Counted from the stretch's first letter, positions 10,351 to 22,690 are shown. The stretch is DNA of 64,000 bases from Zanthoxylum bungeanum (GCA_019454045.1 SKCR01032773.1:239911-303910), one strand, 5' to 3'. The notes: a model not told the origin generated them from the sequence alone. Numbers and translations are program-made.

Positions 10351-11030
10351 GATTATGTCAAGAAATAAAGAAGGATTTTCAAGAAAGAGATTCTTGGATG
10401 TCTAACTTGATCTTGGAAGAGGTTTGTTTCTTAATAAAACGTTGATTTAAGGTTCTTAGGGTTACGTACGAATTACAAGACTTTAAAAAAGTTAAATCCT
10501 AGGATGATCACGTAATAAGAAGATAGACGCAAGACAAGAAAATAATAATATAAAACTGACCAAAAAAGAAAAAAAAAGGATAACTGGCTCTGCAACTAAA
10601 GCTTTAAATACCAACTAATGTGAATCCAACTGAAACAATGTCCGAAAAATCCCACGAGTAAGATGAAATAATGTCTAAGAAAGTAAATCAGATTCTGTTA
10701 AGAAATAAAGAAGGATTTTCAAGAAATAGAATCTTGGATGTCTAACTTGATCTTAGAAGGGTTTTGTTCCTTAAAAAAATATTGACTTAGGGTTCCTGAG
10801 GTTACGTATAAATTACAAGACTTTCAAATAGTCAAATCCTAAGATGATCGCTTAACAAGAAGAAAAACGCAAGACTAGAAAATAATAACACAAAATTAAT
10901 GAAAAAAGAAAAAAAAAGATAAATGGCTCCGCAACTAATGCTTTGAATACCAACTGATGTGAACCCAACAGAAAAAATACATGGCAAAACCCACGAACAA
11001 TATGAAATCATGCCTAAGAAAATAAATCGA
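10351..11030. repeat. Tandem duplication, 340-bp period
   Basis: The words agaaataaagaaggattttc (10361 and 10701), ttggatgtctaacttgatct and ggttacgta recur in the same order 340 bases apart. The copies differ by scattered substitutions, so the duplication is not recent. No gene is seen in it. Confidence 0.85.
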
Positions 11031-11270
11031 TTGTTGAACGAAAACCCTAAACTAACAGAACTCTAGAACTCACGCTTGCAATTGGAAGACGCCACAAGAT
11101 TTACAAGACCTTGATAAGTCTCATTCCGAAGAATAATTAAAAGAGGAATCAATCTCTTAGATATGCATATTGGATAAAAAAAATTTATTTTTCATTAAAC
11201 TTTTAAATTTGTTATTTTACAAGAATAATCGCCATTTTTATATGATGCTAACTCTAATAATAGAAAGAAT

Positions 11271-11405
11271 AATGATATATATATATATATATATAAAGTT
11301 TTCCCACCCCTTCATTGTATCTACAGTGAGCTACAGTATCTCACTGTAGCTACAATGAGGGGAGTGAGAAAACTTTAGGGAAAACTTTATGTATATATAT
11401 CATTT
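11271..11405. mobile_element. Foldback MITE 1
   Basis: Long arms pair with each other: aaagttttcccaccccttc on the left and the complementary gaggggagtgagaaaacttt on the right, around a ctacagtgag/ctcactgtag core. The ends are aatgatatatata and tatatatcatt. It has no coding capacity and includes a (TA)n run at about 11276-11296. Confidence 0.75.
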
Positions 11406-11582
11406 TTAGTAAGCAGTGAACATGTGGGTTTACTAGGCATGTTGGCCCATGGGATTAGTTTAGGAAACTCATAATTTGCATAACTTATTATAAGAAATAG
11501 GCATTGGGCTTGAGCCCTAACCATGGTTAATAGCGTTTTTAGGGCTAATTAACATTAGGGTTTTAATTTTATTTTCTATTAC

Positions 11583-11707
11583 AAAAATATATGAAGTTTT
11601 TCTGAAAGTTTTCCCACCCTCTAACTGTAGCTACATTGAGGGGTGGAAAAACTTTCGGGTGAGGGGTGAGAAAACTTTCGGGAAAACTTTATGTATGTAT
11701 ATCATTA
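11583..11707. mobile_element. Foldback MITE 2, related to MITE 1
   Basis: It shares the gaaagttttcccaccc and tgagaaaactttcgggaaaactttatgta words with MITE 1 and ends gtatatcatta. Its left arm is shortened, and the right arm contains a short tandem copy of ggggtgagaaaactttcggg. Confidence 0.6.
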
Positions 11708-11971
11708 CTCCACTACCTAATCTAAAACACAATAAATAAATAATAAAATAATAAAACTATGACGTTTATTAATTAAATAGAAGACAAATTAATAAAAAGC
11801 CTAAATACATTATACTAAACATGAAAATAGTACATTAACATAAAAATAGGACATTAAACTTGAAAATTTACTTTAATATGGTTTTGACATATTTATTTTA
11901 TTAATTTTCAAAATAATTTTTATTTTATTAACATTATATTCTTTTAACAATATAGTATTATTATTAACAAT

Positions 11972-12167
11972 AATGATACACTCACACATATTTTTACTTA
12001 AAGTTTTACTAACTCTCTCACTGTCAGTAATGATACATTCACACACATTTTTACTTAAAGTTTTACTAACTCTCTGACTGTAGCTATAGTGATTTACTGT
12101 AGATCACTATAACTACAGTGAGAGAGTTTGTAAAATTTTAAGTAAAAATGTATATGAGTATATCATT
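11972..12167. mobile_element. Foldback MITE 3, same superfamily
   Basis: Left arm aatgatacactcacacatatt pairs with the right arm aatgtatatgagtatatcatt, and the inner arms share acttaaagttttactaactctct and its complement. The left arm is itself partly duplicated (11972 and about 12031). Its right end lies about 420 bases from the NSF start codon. Confidence 0.75.
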
Positions 12168-12459
12168 TTTGTATTATTAATATTTTTTGCACCAATCCAT
12201 ATAAATTACCGTAGGTTAATTAAAGCGGTTGCCACCATTGCCAAATGGCAGCCAAGTAAAAGAGCGCGTTGTGTATCTCGTCTCCAAAATTTTCAACTCC
12301 CGGTGTGAAAACGGTACTATAGTCATGGTCCATATCTTAATGTGCAAGAACTAAAATGCCAGCTTTCTCAAATTTACTCCTGCTGTAGCCTGTAGGTATT
12401 CGACTATTCGAGTCTTTTCACATTGAGGTTTGGGTTGTATTTTCGGAATTCTTCTCTCA
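12168..12459 (+). promoter_or_regulatory. Presumed NSF promoter and 5' leader
   Basis: The region between MITE 3 and the first predicted splice donor has a CCAAT-like word (accaatcc near 12191) and tataaatt (near 12200). It is less AT-rich further on (agagcgcgttgtg). The start of transcription cannot be fixed from sequence alone. Confidence 0.35.
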
Positions 12460-12567
12460 GTAAGTTTTTCATTCCAAAGCAAAAAACAATCGTTCGTTCT
12501 AATAAAACCTGCAGGCAGCAATTTGATCTGATTTTTCTTTTCTTTTTTTTTTTTTTTAAAAACGCAG
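12460..12567 (+). other. Probable intron in the NSF 5' untranslated region
   Basis: A donor GTAAGT at 12460 follows tctctca. A long T-run and an acceptor cgcag end at 12567, 19 bases before the ATG. The length of 108 bases is usual for plants. Transcript data would settle it. Confidence 0.5.
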
Positions 12568-12586
12568 ATCGTAGGCGAAAGGCGAA

Positions 12587-15500
12587 ATGACAAGTCGGTT
12601 CGGGTCCCAAGCATCTGTAGGAACGACCATGATCGTGATCAACACACCAGCGGCGGATCTCGCCCTCACCAATCTCGCCTACTGCTCGCCCTCCGATCTC
12701 CAAAACTTCCGCGTCCCTAACTCCAATCTCTTCCTAGCTTCTGTCGCCGGCGACTCATTTGTCCTATCACTTGCATATCCTTCCTTCTTAATTAATTAAT
12801 TATTTTTACTGTATTATAAAATTGATCATTATTAAATTTGTGATCTTTAACTGAATATTACTTCTCATCCAAGCGTAAATAATGGCCAGATTGCCTTGAA
12901 TTCAGTGCAGCGGCGACATGCTAGAGTTTCCAGTGGCGATTCTGTATCACTCAACAGGTTTTCCTTTTCTTTTTTTCTTTTCTTTTTGTTTGTACGTTTG
13001 TTAATCAGTTTGTATATAATATTTTTTTTTTTGGTTGTAGATTTATTCCTCCAGAAGATTTTAACCTGGCATTGCTCAGAGTTGAATTGGAATTTGTGAA
13101 AAAAGGCTCCAAAAGTGAACAGGTTTGCACATTTACTACCTTTTCTGTTATTTTATTTGCTCACTTTTTGTTTCGTTTTGTTAAAATAGAAGGAATTTTT
13201 TATTAGGTCGATGCTGTTCTTCTTACAACCCAACTCAGAAAAAGATTTATTAATCAGGTATGTTTTTACATGTATTATGAAAACTGTGAAAACTCTCGGG
13301 CACAAATGTCCAAGTTTTAAAAAATGCTGGACCAAAGAAACAAATAGCAACTCTATGTGCTATGTATGGGTCTAGTTTTTACCAAAACATGGACATATGC
13401 AGGAGAGAAGACTTATGAAAATGGAAATAGTGTTTATTTGATATATACATATTGTTTAGATGACGTTAATGGAATTGTTGCCAGGTTATGACAGCTGGGC
13501 AGAAGGTTGTATTCGAGTATCACGGAAATAATTATGTATTTACGGTAAATGGAGCAGAGGTAGAGGGTCCAGAAAAATCTTATGGAATTGAAAGAGGGAT
13601 CATTTACAATGAGACTTATTTTGTCTTTGAAGCTAGTAATGACACTGGAATTAAGGTCTGATTTCAATACTTTTTAACTCAAAATTTTAATGATTCAATT
13701 ATGATTCGATTAACTTGTTGAATGTTTATTCATTAGTTAGCTTGTGTTTTTGAAATGCAGATTGTTAACCAGCGAGAAGGTGCGAGTAGCAATATCTTTA
13801 GGCATAAGGAGTTTAATCTTCAGTCATTGGGTATAGGTGGTCTAAGTGCGGAGTTTGCTGATATCTTTCGAAGAGCTTTTGCATCTCGTGTTTTTCCTCC
13901 TCATGTGACCTCTAAGTAAGATAAATAATTCTTTAGGTAATTTGGATATGGTTTATTGATATTTTTGTGATCCTAATTTAAAAGCTTTTGATGTTCCAGA
14001 TTGGGGATTAAGCATGTAAAGGGAATGCTACTCTATGGGCCTCCTGGTACTGGCAAGACTCTTATGGCTCGTCAAATTGGAAAAATGTTGAATGGAAGGG
14101 AACCAAAGGTTTGGATTTGAATGCATTATCTATTGTTCTTTTTGTATCTGTCAGGTTATGATTTGTGCAACTGTGTTTCTGGCTAGAATCTTGTGAGACT
14201 TAATTCATTGCTTCATGTCTCGAATGGAATACTAGGAACTACTCTGCTGTGGCTGAGTATTGATAATGTTCTCCAGCAACTGATGGAATATATTTTTCAT
14301 TCCTTTTTGGTGAATTTCTAGATTGTTAATGGTCCTGAAGTTCTGAGCAAATTTGTTGGTGAAACTGAAAAGAACATTAGGGATTTGTTTGCTGATGCTG
14401 AGAATGATCAAAGGACTCGCGGTAAGGGGAAAAAATTGCCAGGTTTACTTCTAGATTTGTCTCTCAATCAGAAACTAATTCTCATAATACCCTTTTACGT
14501 TTCAGGGGACCAAAGTGATTTGCATGTTATAATATTTGATGAAATTGATGCTATCTGCAAGGTAAGTGATTTTGGCAACTCTATATAATACTGCTCTTTC
14601 CTTGTCCTTCAGACTAAAGGTGCCATCAATGTATTTTGTACTAAACTGCATGTTGTTGATAAAATGTTTCATGTTTTGCAAATTTTTATTGGTAGTAATG
14701 CTAGCACGAAATGATTGGTTAATTTCATGATCTAGGAAACCTATTCTTGTTATGCTGATTCTTATGCTATTGTAATTTTCGAAAAGGACCGTGCACCATT
14801 GTTTATTATTTACAAGTTTTTCTCAATATATAGTTATTATAAGAGGATGCATGCTATAATTTATTGAGCTTAATGAAATGAAACAGTGATTTCGGATAGA
14901 GATCCATGTAGCCAACCTCACCTAGTGGGAAAAGACTTTTGTTTGGTTTGGTTACGTGGATGCATGTTCTTGCTTAGAGATTCATTGTTTCATTTTTGAT
15001 CAAATGATATACTTTGTTTTATGCTAGGCTGTTGTTATGCTGGGTTTATAATTTATTAGACACTGTTTGTGCATTATATTGTCATTTTTGTTTTTTTAAA
15101 TTGATTTAACTAAACAACTACTGAAATTGTATATGGCAGTACCAGAATATTAAATTTGGTGCAGGTGAGTGCATTGGAGTAATGATTTAACTGTGAAAGA
15201 ATGATGTTAACAAGTGCTCTTAAGCATTGGCCTGGATATTCATATCCATTGAAAGAATGATGCTAATAAGTACTCTTAAGCATTGGAATCCAGATCATTT
15301 GGTTAGGTAATTTTTGAAATACAAAGACTTGATGCAAGCTGTTTATTTTGCACTTTCAGTCCAGAGGATCAACTAGAGATGGTACAGGAGTTCATGATAG
15401 CATTGTGAATCAGCTACTTACAAAGGTAGTGATTGTGTTTAATATATTGTGAATTGATACAAGTTTTTTTTATCCATTTCACTTTCTGCATTTGTGGTAT

Positions 15501-18500
15501 TCTCTTTTATAAGAAAGGCCTAGCAATGTTGTTTGTCTGACTAATAAACTATTTGCGTTTCAGATTGATGGTGTGGAGTCTCTAAATAATGTTTTGCTAA
15601 TTGGAATGACCAACAGAAAGGATATGCTCGATGAAGCCCTTTTGAGGTTAGACGCACACCCACATATATATGGCATTTAAAAGTCAATTTGACGTGTGTG
15701 GAGATAATTGCTAAAGTTCTTATCTGTGGCAACTTCTTGACTCTAATGGAATATGTAACGACTTCAATTTGTAATAAATAATTATCTAATGAGGAAGCCC
15801 TCATTTTAACAAAGTGAGGGCGAAACTATAAGTCAAGAAAAACATGAACTTCAATGCATTTTTTCTTTTAGCACATTGGAGTTCGTACTTTTTGTCTCTT
15901 AGCTTGGTCCTCGCTTCATTAAAATGAGAGCTCTCTCAGTAGGGACGAACTTGATTTTGTAATTTATTTTATGGCAAACAGATGGACTTGAATAGCCTTT
16001 TGAATTGTAAATTATGCATGTTTGAAATTTTTTTCTCAATTCTTTGTCTGATAATTAATAAATAATCCCACCAGTTCGGTATAAACTATTGATTTAGTAT
16101 ACATTTCTAAACCTTTTTCTTTTCTTAATTTATAGACCAGGTCGCTTGGAGGTTCAAGTTGAAATAAGCCTTCCAGATGAAAATGGCCGCCTGCAGATTC
16201 TTCAAATTCACACTAACAAGATGAAAGAGAATTCTTTTATTGCTGCTGATGTGAACCTTCAAGAGCTAGGTATGTGCATTTATAGTGTTTGCTTATAAAA
16301 ATTTACAAGATCTTAGTGCTGGAGTTGGACTAGCGACTAGGTATGGCTGGCTGCCTGCAAAATACCTAGCTAACCCATAAGAGTTCATGAGTCATGACCC
16401 AGTAGTAATAATTCATTTTTATCTCAATGTACAGCAGTTTTTGTTCTTAACATAATTGTATGAGTCATCAATGACTCCTGCAGTTTGGATAATTTTGAAT
16501 TTTAGTATTGTTTGTTTTGAATTGGGTTCCAATTTTGTATGAACAATGACTTTAAGTTTGTTAGAAGTTTTTCCCTCACAAAAGGAACAGAAATATGGAT
16601 CTGATTGAATTTTTTCCACGCTTAATAGAGATATTATCGATTACCTTGAATGCTGTAGAGGATTATTTTTGTGTTACTTCTTTGAATGAAATCAAATAAG
16701 TGCTTTATAATTTTGAAATGTCTAACTTATAAATGTTAGTTGGAACTGCATTAATGTATTTGAGAGGGCTGTGGAGAGGTTTACTAATCTATTTTGTGTG
16801 CCCAGCTGCTCGTACGAAAAATTATAGTGGGGCGGAACTTGAAGGTGTTGTCAAAAGTGCAGTATCTTTTGCTTTGAATAGACAACTAAGTATGGACGAT
16901 CTTACCAAGCCAGTGGACGAAGAGAGTATTAAAGTTACTATGGATGATTTTCTTCATGCTCTTCACGAAATTGTGCCTGCATTTGGCGCCTCAACTGATG
17001 ACCTCGAGCGATCTAGGTAATGCTTTTAGCTGCAAATAGTGAACTTCTTCTGAATCAGGAAGTACTTTTAGTTTAATTCTACTTGCATTTGCATTATTTT
17101 CTGCATGCCAGAAATATTAGAGGTTGGGAGGAATAATCTTGGTTATAATATTTCCCTATCTTAGTTTATTTTATCCCTCTCAATTCTTATTACTGTTGAA
17201 CTGAAGGCCGCATGCTTAACAAACATTATTTTTAGTATACTGATAGATCATGTACACCTGAAAAGTACCAAAAATAAAGGGGAAATCTACAAGACATTCC
17301 TGTTGTGGCTTGCATATGATGAAAATTTTATTTCTTGTGTTCCAAGTATATAAATTCATTTTGAACTTCAACAATCAATAATTTCAAGTGACAGCAGGTG
17401 CTGAACTCGTACTTTATAGTTAATCCTTAATTCCTTATTAATTGTTTTTGTTCTTCATAGGTGCTGGAATAGTGGAACTGATTACTGAACAGAAGTTTTA
17501 TTTGTCCCCAATATGATGTGTTTTAGCTAGGAAGTGTTTTTTGGTGTTTGTTACTTGCTTTATGGTAACAAGCCAACAATTGAGAACTGTTTGAGGCACT
17601 ATAATATGTGGATTTCATGGAATTTAGGGAATAACTACAGAAATTTGTTTATAGAAATCTTGAAGTAGCTCGAGGAATGTGTGATCTGAGCTTGATTTAG
17701 TTTTATTATTTTCCCAGAAATTGACCTTTGACATGCATATTTTTTTTAAAAATTCCGGCAAAACAATGAACCTAACTTTCTATCTTGAATTTCAGGAACT
17801 GTTTTCCTCGTTTATTATTTGCCTAAATTGTTCCTTGTGACATTATCTGCAGGGTTAATGGCATGGCGGATTGTGGTGATCGGCATAAACACATTTATCA
17901 AAGAGCTATGCTACTGGTGGAGCAAGTTAAAGTGAGCAAAGGAAGTCCTCTTGTTACCTGCCTTCTGGAAGGCCCGAGCGGCAGGTATGAATTGTCAATC
18001 TTTTATGTTGCTTTTGTTGATTGTGACCTACTCTGAATCATAATCATTTTTGGACAGTGGTAAAACTGCATTGGCAGCTACTGTAGGCATTGACAGTGAT
18101 TTTCCATACGTGAAGATAGTAAGCTCCTTCCCTTGTTTATATGTCGTTATTTTACCTCTGGAAATTGGAGTCTAATTCTATTTTTTTAATCTAAATTTTA
18201 TTTTCTTTTTTAATTGGGCAGATCTCAGCTGAATCCATGATTGGTCTTCATGAGAGCACCAAGTGTGCTAAGATTGTCAAGGTTTGTGAATACCAATATT
18301 CTGGGTCCTGATTTCATTTATCATTTTAAAGGAAAAGTATTGGTCTAATCCAGAAATTTTTACTTTGCTGAAGCCTTTTCTGATTACACTTGGAGACGAT
18401 TATAATTTCTCTCTAGTATAGTGAAAACTATGAATATTTATTGTTTTTAATACATAGCTAGTACATTTGCTGGTTCAAAAAAGCTAACTTTTAGAGAAAT

Positions 18501-21500
18501 TGTTGTGTTTCGAAAGGTGTTTGAGGATGCATACAAGTCACCATTAAGCATCATTATCCTTGACGACATTGAGAGGTACTATCTGCTGCTTTGAATATGA
18601 TGTAGCTTTCTCATACATTTTTCTAGTATGTATAACTTACAATTTCTTGTTGCTTGACTATTTTTGCAGGTTACTGGAGTATGTTCCGATTGGACCTCGT
18701 TTTTCAAATATAATTTCTCAGACAATGTTGGTCCTTCTCAAACGGCTTCCACCCAAGGTTTTACTTGTTAATTCTATTAATCAGTTCACTTTACCATTAT
18801 TGAGATATCTTTAAGCATGGTCATTTTTCATGAGTGACAATTTTATGGCTATGCAGAACCGTAGTGGAAAATCATCATAACTTGTATCATGTTTTAAGTT
18901 AAGAGTTAAGAGGATAGAGTTTTTTTTTTTTTTTTTTCTAACTATCAATTGAAGTAGAAATGAGAAAAGAATATTCAACCCATGGAGTGACTCTGCATTT
19001 ACTCTTCTCACCATATTTTTTGATAAGATTTCATTGTGTGCATAGCATTATGCAGAAATATAATATAGAAAATAATATCTTTAAGCTGGTCATGTTTTAA
19101 GGAGGTCCAATTTGTAACTAAGTGCAGTTATGTATTTATGGTGATTATATAATTAATTTGTTTTGGGTACTCTATTGAAAACGCAAATTAAAACCTCCTA
19201 GGCCTTGAACATTTGGCAAAGTTGGTGTCAGGTTCATAAATGCATTAAACTTTTGATTGATTTGTTGCATGGAAAAGACTATTCTTGTCCACTGCTGCTT
19301 ACGGTCATCCTTCATCCTGCAGATTGTTCTGATGACTGGTGGTCAGAGAAAATTAAGAAAAAGAGCAACATCTTTTGAAATTATGCGCAACTTTTTTGTT
19401 TTAGATATGATGTCTTAGACTCTGTCTAGTGCATGCTTCTCATGGTCTAGTAATTACATAGTTTTCCGGACAGTTAATTTTCTAGCAACTTCTTAAATTT
19501 ATGATCTTTATTTTCAGGGTAAAAAGCTTCTGGTGATAGGGACAACAAGTGAAGTGAGCTTTTTAGATTCAGTTGGTATTTGTGATTCTTTTTCTGTCAC
19601 TTACCATGTTCCCACATTGAAGACAAATGATGCAAAGATGGTAATTGTTTCTGTTATTGAACACTTTTGTTGGCTAATCTTATCAAATGATCCTTTTTCT
19701 TTAACAAAAATAAACAACTGACCTATCTGCGTGATTTTCTCTAGTAATGCTAGTAGGTTCAAGAAATAATGGGAGGACGTCATGAGCATAGAATTATAAT
19801 GATTTGTGTATAGTGGTTGTTACTTATTTAAAAATGCCTGAAATAATAGGTGGTTATTTCTTCGAGATTCACTCACTTGCAAATTGGGTTTGTACTTTGT
19901 AGTTATCTGTAGTTATTATGACACTTTTCTTTAGGATGAAACAACCTTCTAATTTTTTAAATGCATGCTTAAAGAGGAATTGTGCAGTTTGCTTTTGTAT
20001 GGTGAGTTGGACTTTACCTATAATGGAAATGCTTAAACAGTTGCTATTTTAGTAAAGCAAACCTTCTTTTTCCTAGAAGGGTTTGTTGATTCTCTTTTTT
20101 GTGGATTCTGGAAGAATATCTTTAAATGCAAACTATATTTTAGAATTAAGCTTTTGACATTTGAATTTATGTTTTATCTCTGTTTTGCTTGCCAGGTTTT
20201 GAAACAGCTAAATGTATTTGCTGAAGAAGATGTTGATGCAGCTTCAGAGGCCTTGAATGATGTGAGTTTAGATATTATTAATCGTGTCATTTTTTTTGTT
20301 ATTTCTGTATAATAATTAGTTCATAAGTTCACAGTACTCTTTAACAAAGAAAATCAAATGTGCATTTAAACTTGTGTTCCAACATTTGCTATTGGAGTTG
20401 ATATTTGAATATGAATAGGTGAGTTAGAGGTAAACTGGCTTTCAATAGACTTTTGTTCTTTGTCAAATAAAATGGTGGGCGACTTGTTAATTGTTGAAGC
20501 TTGGGCCTTAAAGATATGTGGCCTAGATATGCTTAGCTTTGTCTCTTCACATACTTGTATGTTCAAATACCCTGGTTTCAGAGATACGAAATATTAATGG
20601 CTTTTCCTGGGAATTAACGTTCCTAATTCATAATGTTCTTTTTTTTCCTCTTGATCACAACATTAGTCTATTCATGGTTTTAACAGTCACAATCCTGAAG
20701 CTTTTCCGTGTTTGCACCTTGTTTTCTTACCTCTTCACATACTTGTATGTTCAAATACCCTGGTTTCAGAGATACGAAATATTAATGGCTTTTCCTGGGA
20801 ATTAACGTTCCTAATTCATAATGTTCTTTTTTTTCCTCTTGATCACAACATTAGTCTATTCATGGTTTTAACAGTCACAATCCTGAAGCTTTTCCGTGCT
20901 TGCACCTTGTTTTCTTACCTCTTAAAATTTTATCTGCTCTCACTTGGATTTATGTTATTTGATTGTATAATTGGAATTGGAAGGAGTGGAGATCATTAGA
21001 AAAATAATAATGCTATACTTAGTTGGGAAAACATAGTTTGTATCCCAAGGAAGTGTCACAAATCATTACTTGACATGTGGCAGGTATTGGTTGACTTTAT
21101 TTTCCATCATTAAAGTGATTATTTTGACACCATCTATCAATTGATGACACCTCACATGCCTCGTCATTTGGGATTACAAATATTATATGTATCCCAATTA
21201 TGTGTAGCACCATCCATATCTTTAATAGGAACTAGTATCTCCATTTCAATGCTTATAGCACCAAACACAGCATGGCTTTGTATGTTTATTTACTTTTTGG
21301 ATTCCAATGTACTCAGGGATATTCATGATTTTTATTGTTGTTGATTTCCGTGTGTATTTTTTCCTAGATGCCTATCAAGAAGCTGTATATGTTGATCGAG
21401 ATGGCAGCTCAAGGAGAGCAAGGTGGAGCTGCAGAGGCAATATACTCTGGCCGAGAAAAGATTAAGATCACACACTTCTACGATTGCCTCCAGGATATGG

Positions 21501-21511
21501 TCCGGTATTAG
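12587..21511 (+). CDS. NSF: Vesicle-fusing ATPase, N-ethylmaleimide-sensitive factor (NSF)
   Basis: NSF is the AAA+ ATPase that, with alpha-SNAP, takes apart SNARE complexes after membrane fusion and so keeps secretory and vacuolar traffic running; it acts on cytosolic faces of membranes. The 21 spliced exons give 744 residues, close to plant NSF proteins of about 740. Order of domains: substrate-binding N domain (about 1-205); D1 ATPase with Walker A GPPGTGKT at 261-268, Walker B IIFDEID at 326-332 and arginine fingers R386/R389 in LLRPGRLE; D2 with Walker A GPSGSGKT at 541-548 and the Asp-Asp Walker B variant IIILDDIE at 597-604, as expected of the low-activity hexamer-holding module. The start MTSRFGSQ aligns with the known plant N terminus. 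The protein ends QDMVRY. No frame break was found; it is probably a housekeeping gene. Confidence 0.97.
12775..12861 (+). other. NSF: U12-type AT-AC intron (NSF intron 1)
   Basis: The donor is ATATCCTTCC, a perfect match to the U12 consensus ATATCCTT. Eleven bases before the AC end is the branch adenosine of atctttaac, close to TTCCTTAAC. Removing these 87 bases keeps the frame (GC|T, Ala-63) and gives the same number of residues between flanking conserved segments as in other plant NSF proteins. No GT-AG alternative retains the frame. Confidence 0.88.
15796..15932. mobile_element. Foldback MITE-like hairpin in NSF intron 11
   Basis: The left arm starting agccctcattttaac and the right arm ending ttaaaatgagagct pair over about 60 bases at roughly three quarters identity. 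No clear target duplication is visible. Confidence 0.55.
20543..20918. repeat. 188-bp tandem duplication in NSF intron 20
   Basis: Units 20543-20730 and 20731-20918 are almost identical; I see one substitution (ccgtgt versus ccgtgc near 20710 and 20898). Such similarity means a recent event. Reading frames through it are non-coding. Confidence 0.93.
21022..21197. mobile_element. Tourist/Harbinger-like MITE in NSF intron 20
   Basis: A 176-bp segment has imperfect inverted ends (gttgggaaaacatagtttgt on the left; the complement of atattatatgtatcccaa on the right). TTA flanks it at 21019-21021 and 21198-21200. TTA is the usual target duplication of PIF/Harbinger MITEs. It lies 170 bases before the last exon. 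Confidence 0.6.
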
Positions 21512-22320
21512 TTTGAATACTTGCTTCTTTTTTTTTTTCACAACTTTACATCTAATATTGAAATTGGCACTTTGGTTTGGCCATTTATGGTTGATACTAG
21601 TGCTCCTTTTTTACTGCTAAGGGTTGCTTGGCATTGCGAGGTCCTTCTCGCTTTTGTTGATTGTTTTGTTCTGGCTTATTATATTGTTATCATCCCATAT
21701 TGTGTAGTCACTATATTTGAGGCATTTAGAAATTAGAATTGGGGCAAGAATTTAGAATAGGAAAGATTATTTTAATGGTGATAATATGAGTAATTTCTTC
21801 ATATTTTGTACATGCTACTTTATTTCTTTAGTTCAAAGATTTATACTTGATTATTCATTCATTTTGTATATTTTTCCCTGTTTTCTTGCTGTATATTATG
21901 TACTTGCTACGATTCAGGTCAGGCTATTTGATCTTATTGTTCATATCCTAAAACTCTGTTTTATTATTCCTCACTTCCTTCGAGGATGATTGGGTATATT
22001 ATCCTCAATCCATTTGGAAATCTTTAGATTCGAGGCGGGGATCAGTTCTCCTACTCCATTCCGGCTCCAATGCCATCCTTAGATTCAAAATTCTCAAATT
22101 TGTATATATAAATGTTCATGCAAATCGCTATATTTCAGTAACAAAAAAAAAAAAAAAAAGGGTTCAATTTGATAAATTTTAAATAAATTTTCTTCATTTT
22201 TTTTTTTTTTTTTGTGAAATCGGAAAGATGATTTATTATTTTAATTCACTGTTAACAAACTGAAAGAAGTGGATCATATTTTAATATGACATCCTAAAAA
22301 TTCCAAGAATAATTATTACT
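21512..22320 (+). other. NSF 3' untranslated region and intergenic sequence
   Basis: T-rich sequence follows the stop; no exact AATAAA near it was noted, so the poly(A) site is unplaced. There is a 19-base A run at 22142 and a long T run at about 22196. No other gene is seen. Confidence 0.6.
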
Positions 22321-22690
22321 ACGGTGTACACATTCCGGAGTGATGTTAGTCACACTGGTGTACGACTATTCCGGAGTGATCATCTATCTGGTGTACTTGC
22401 ATTCCAGAGTGATGTCAGTTACTCCAGTGTGTGCATTTCAAAGTGATGCCAATCAGTCTGTTGTGTTTGTATACTGAAGTGATGCCAGTCACTTCGGTAC
22501 TTTCATTGCAGAGTTATATCACTCCGGTGCGCTTGCAGTCCGGAGTGATGCCAGTGATCACTCTGGTGTGCTTCCATTTCAGAGTGATATCACACTCCGA
22601 TGTACTTTCATTCCGGAGTGCTCATTCACTCCGGTGTGCTTCAATTTCAAAGTGATGTCAGTGACTCTGGTGTACATCCATTCCGGAGTA
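22321..22690. repeat. Hairpin array, block 1
   Basis: About ten degenerate units, the most diverged of the four blocks, begin near ggtgtacacattccggag. Confidence 0.85.

Larger units (their letters stand above)
12587..21511 (+). other. NSF: Exon map of NSF
   Basis: Coding exons: 12587-12774, 12862-12957, 13041-13122, 13207-13257, 13485-13655, 13761-13915, 14000-14108, 14322-14421, 14506-14561, 15360-15425, 15564-15646, 16136-16269, 16806-17016, 17853-17984, 18058-18118, 18222-18281, 18517-18575, 18670-18757, 19518-19640, 20196-20261, 21368-21511. They sum to 2235 bases, 745 codons with the stop. Phases agree at every junction. All introns are GT-AG except the first. The longest is intron 20 (1106 bases), swollen by a 188-bp tandem duplication and a MITE. 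Confidence 0.93.

Noticed and set aside
12404..12703. Minus-strand frames of 87-99 codons over NSF exon 1
   Set aside because: They are antisense to the conserved first exon and leader, with a poly-Lys run from the T-rich acceptor.
14385..14588. 67-codon frame [10 protein letters not shown]... within NSF
   Set aside because: It is exon 8 and exon 9 of NSF read through the short intron between them, not a separate gene.
20539..20999. Two similar frames (88 and 95 codons) in NSF intron 20
   Set aside because: They exist only because of the 188-bp tandem duplication; no coding bias is seen.
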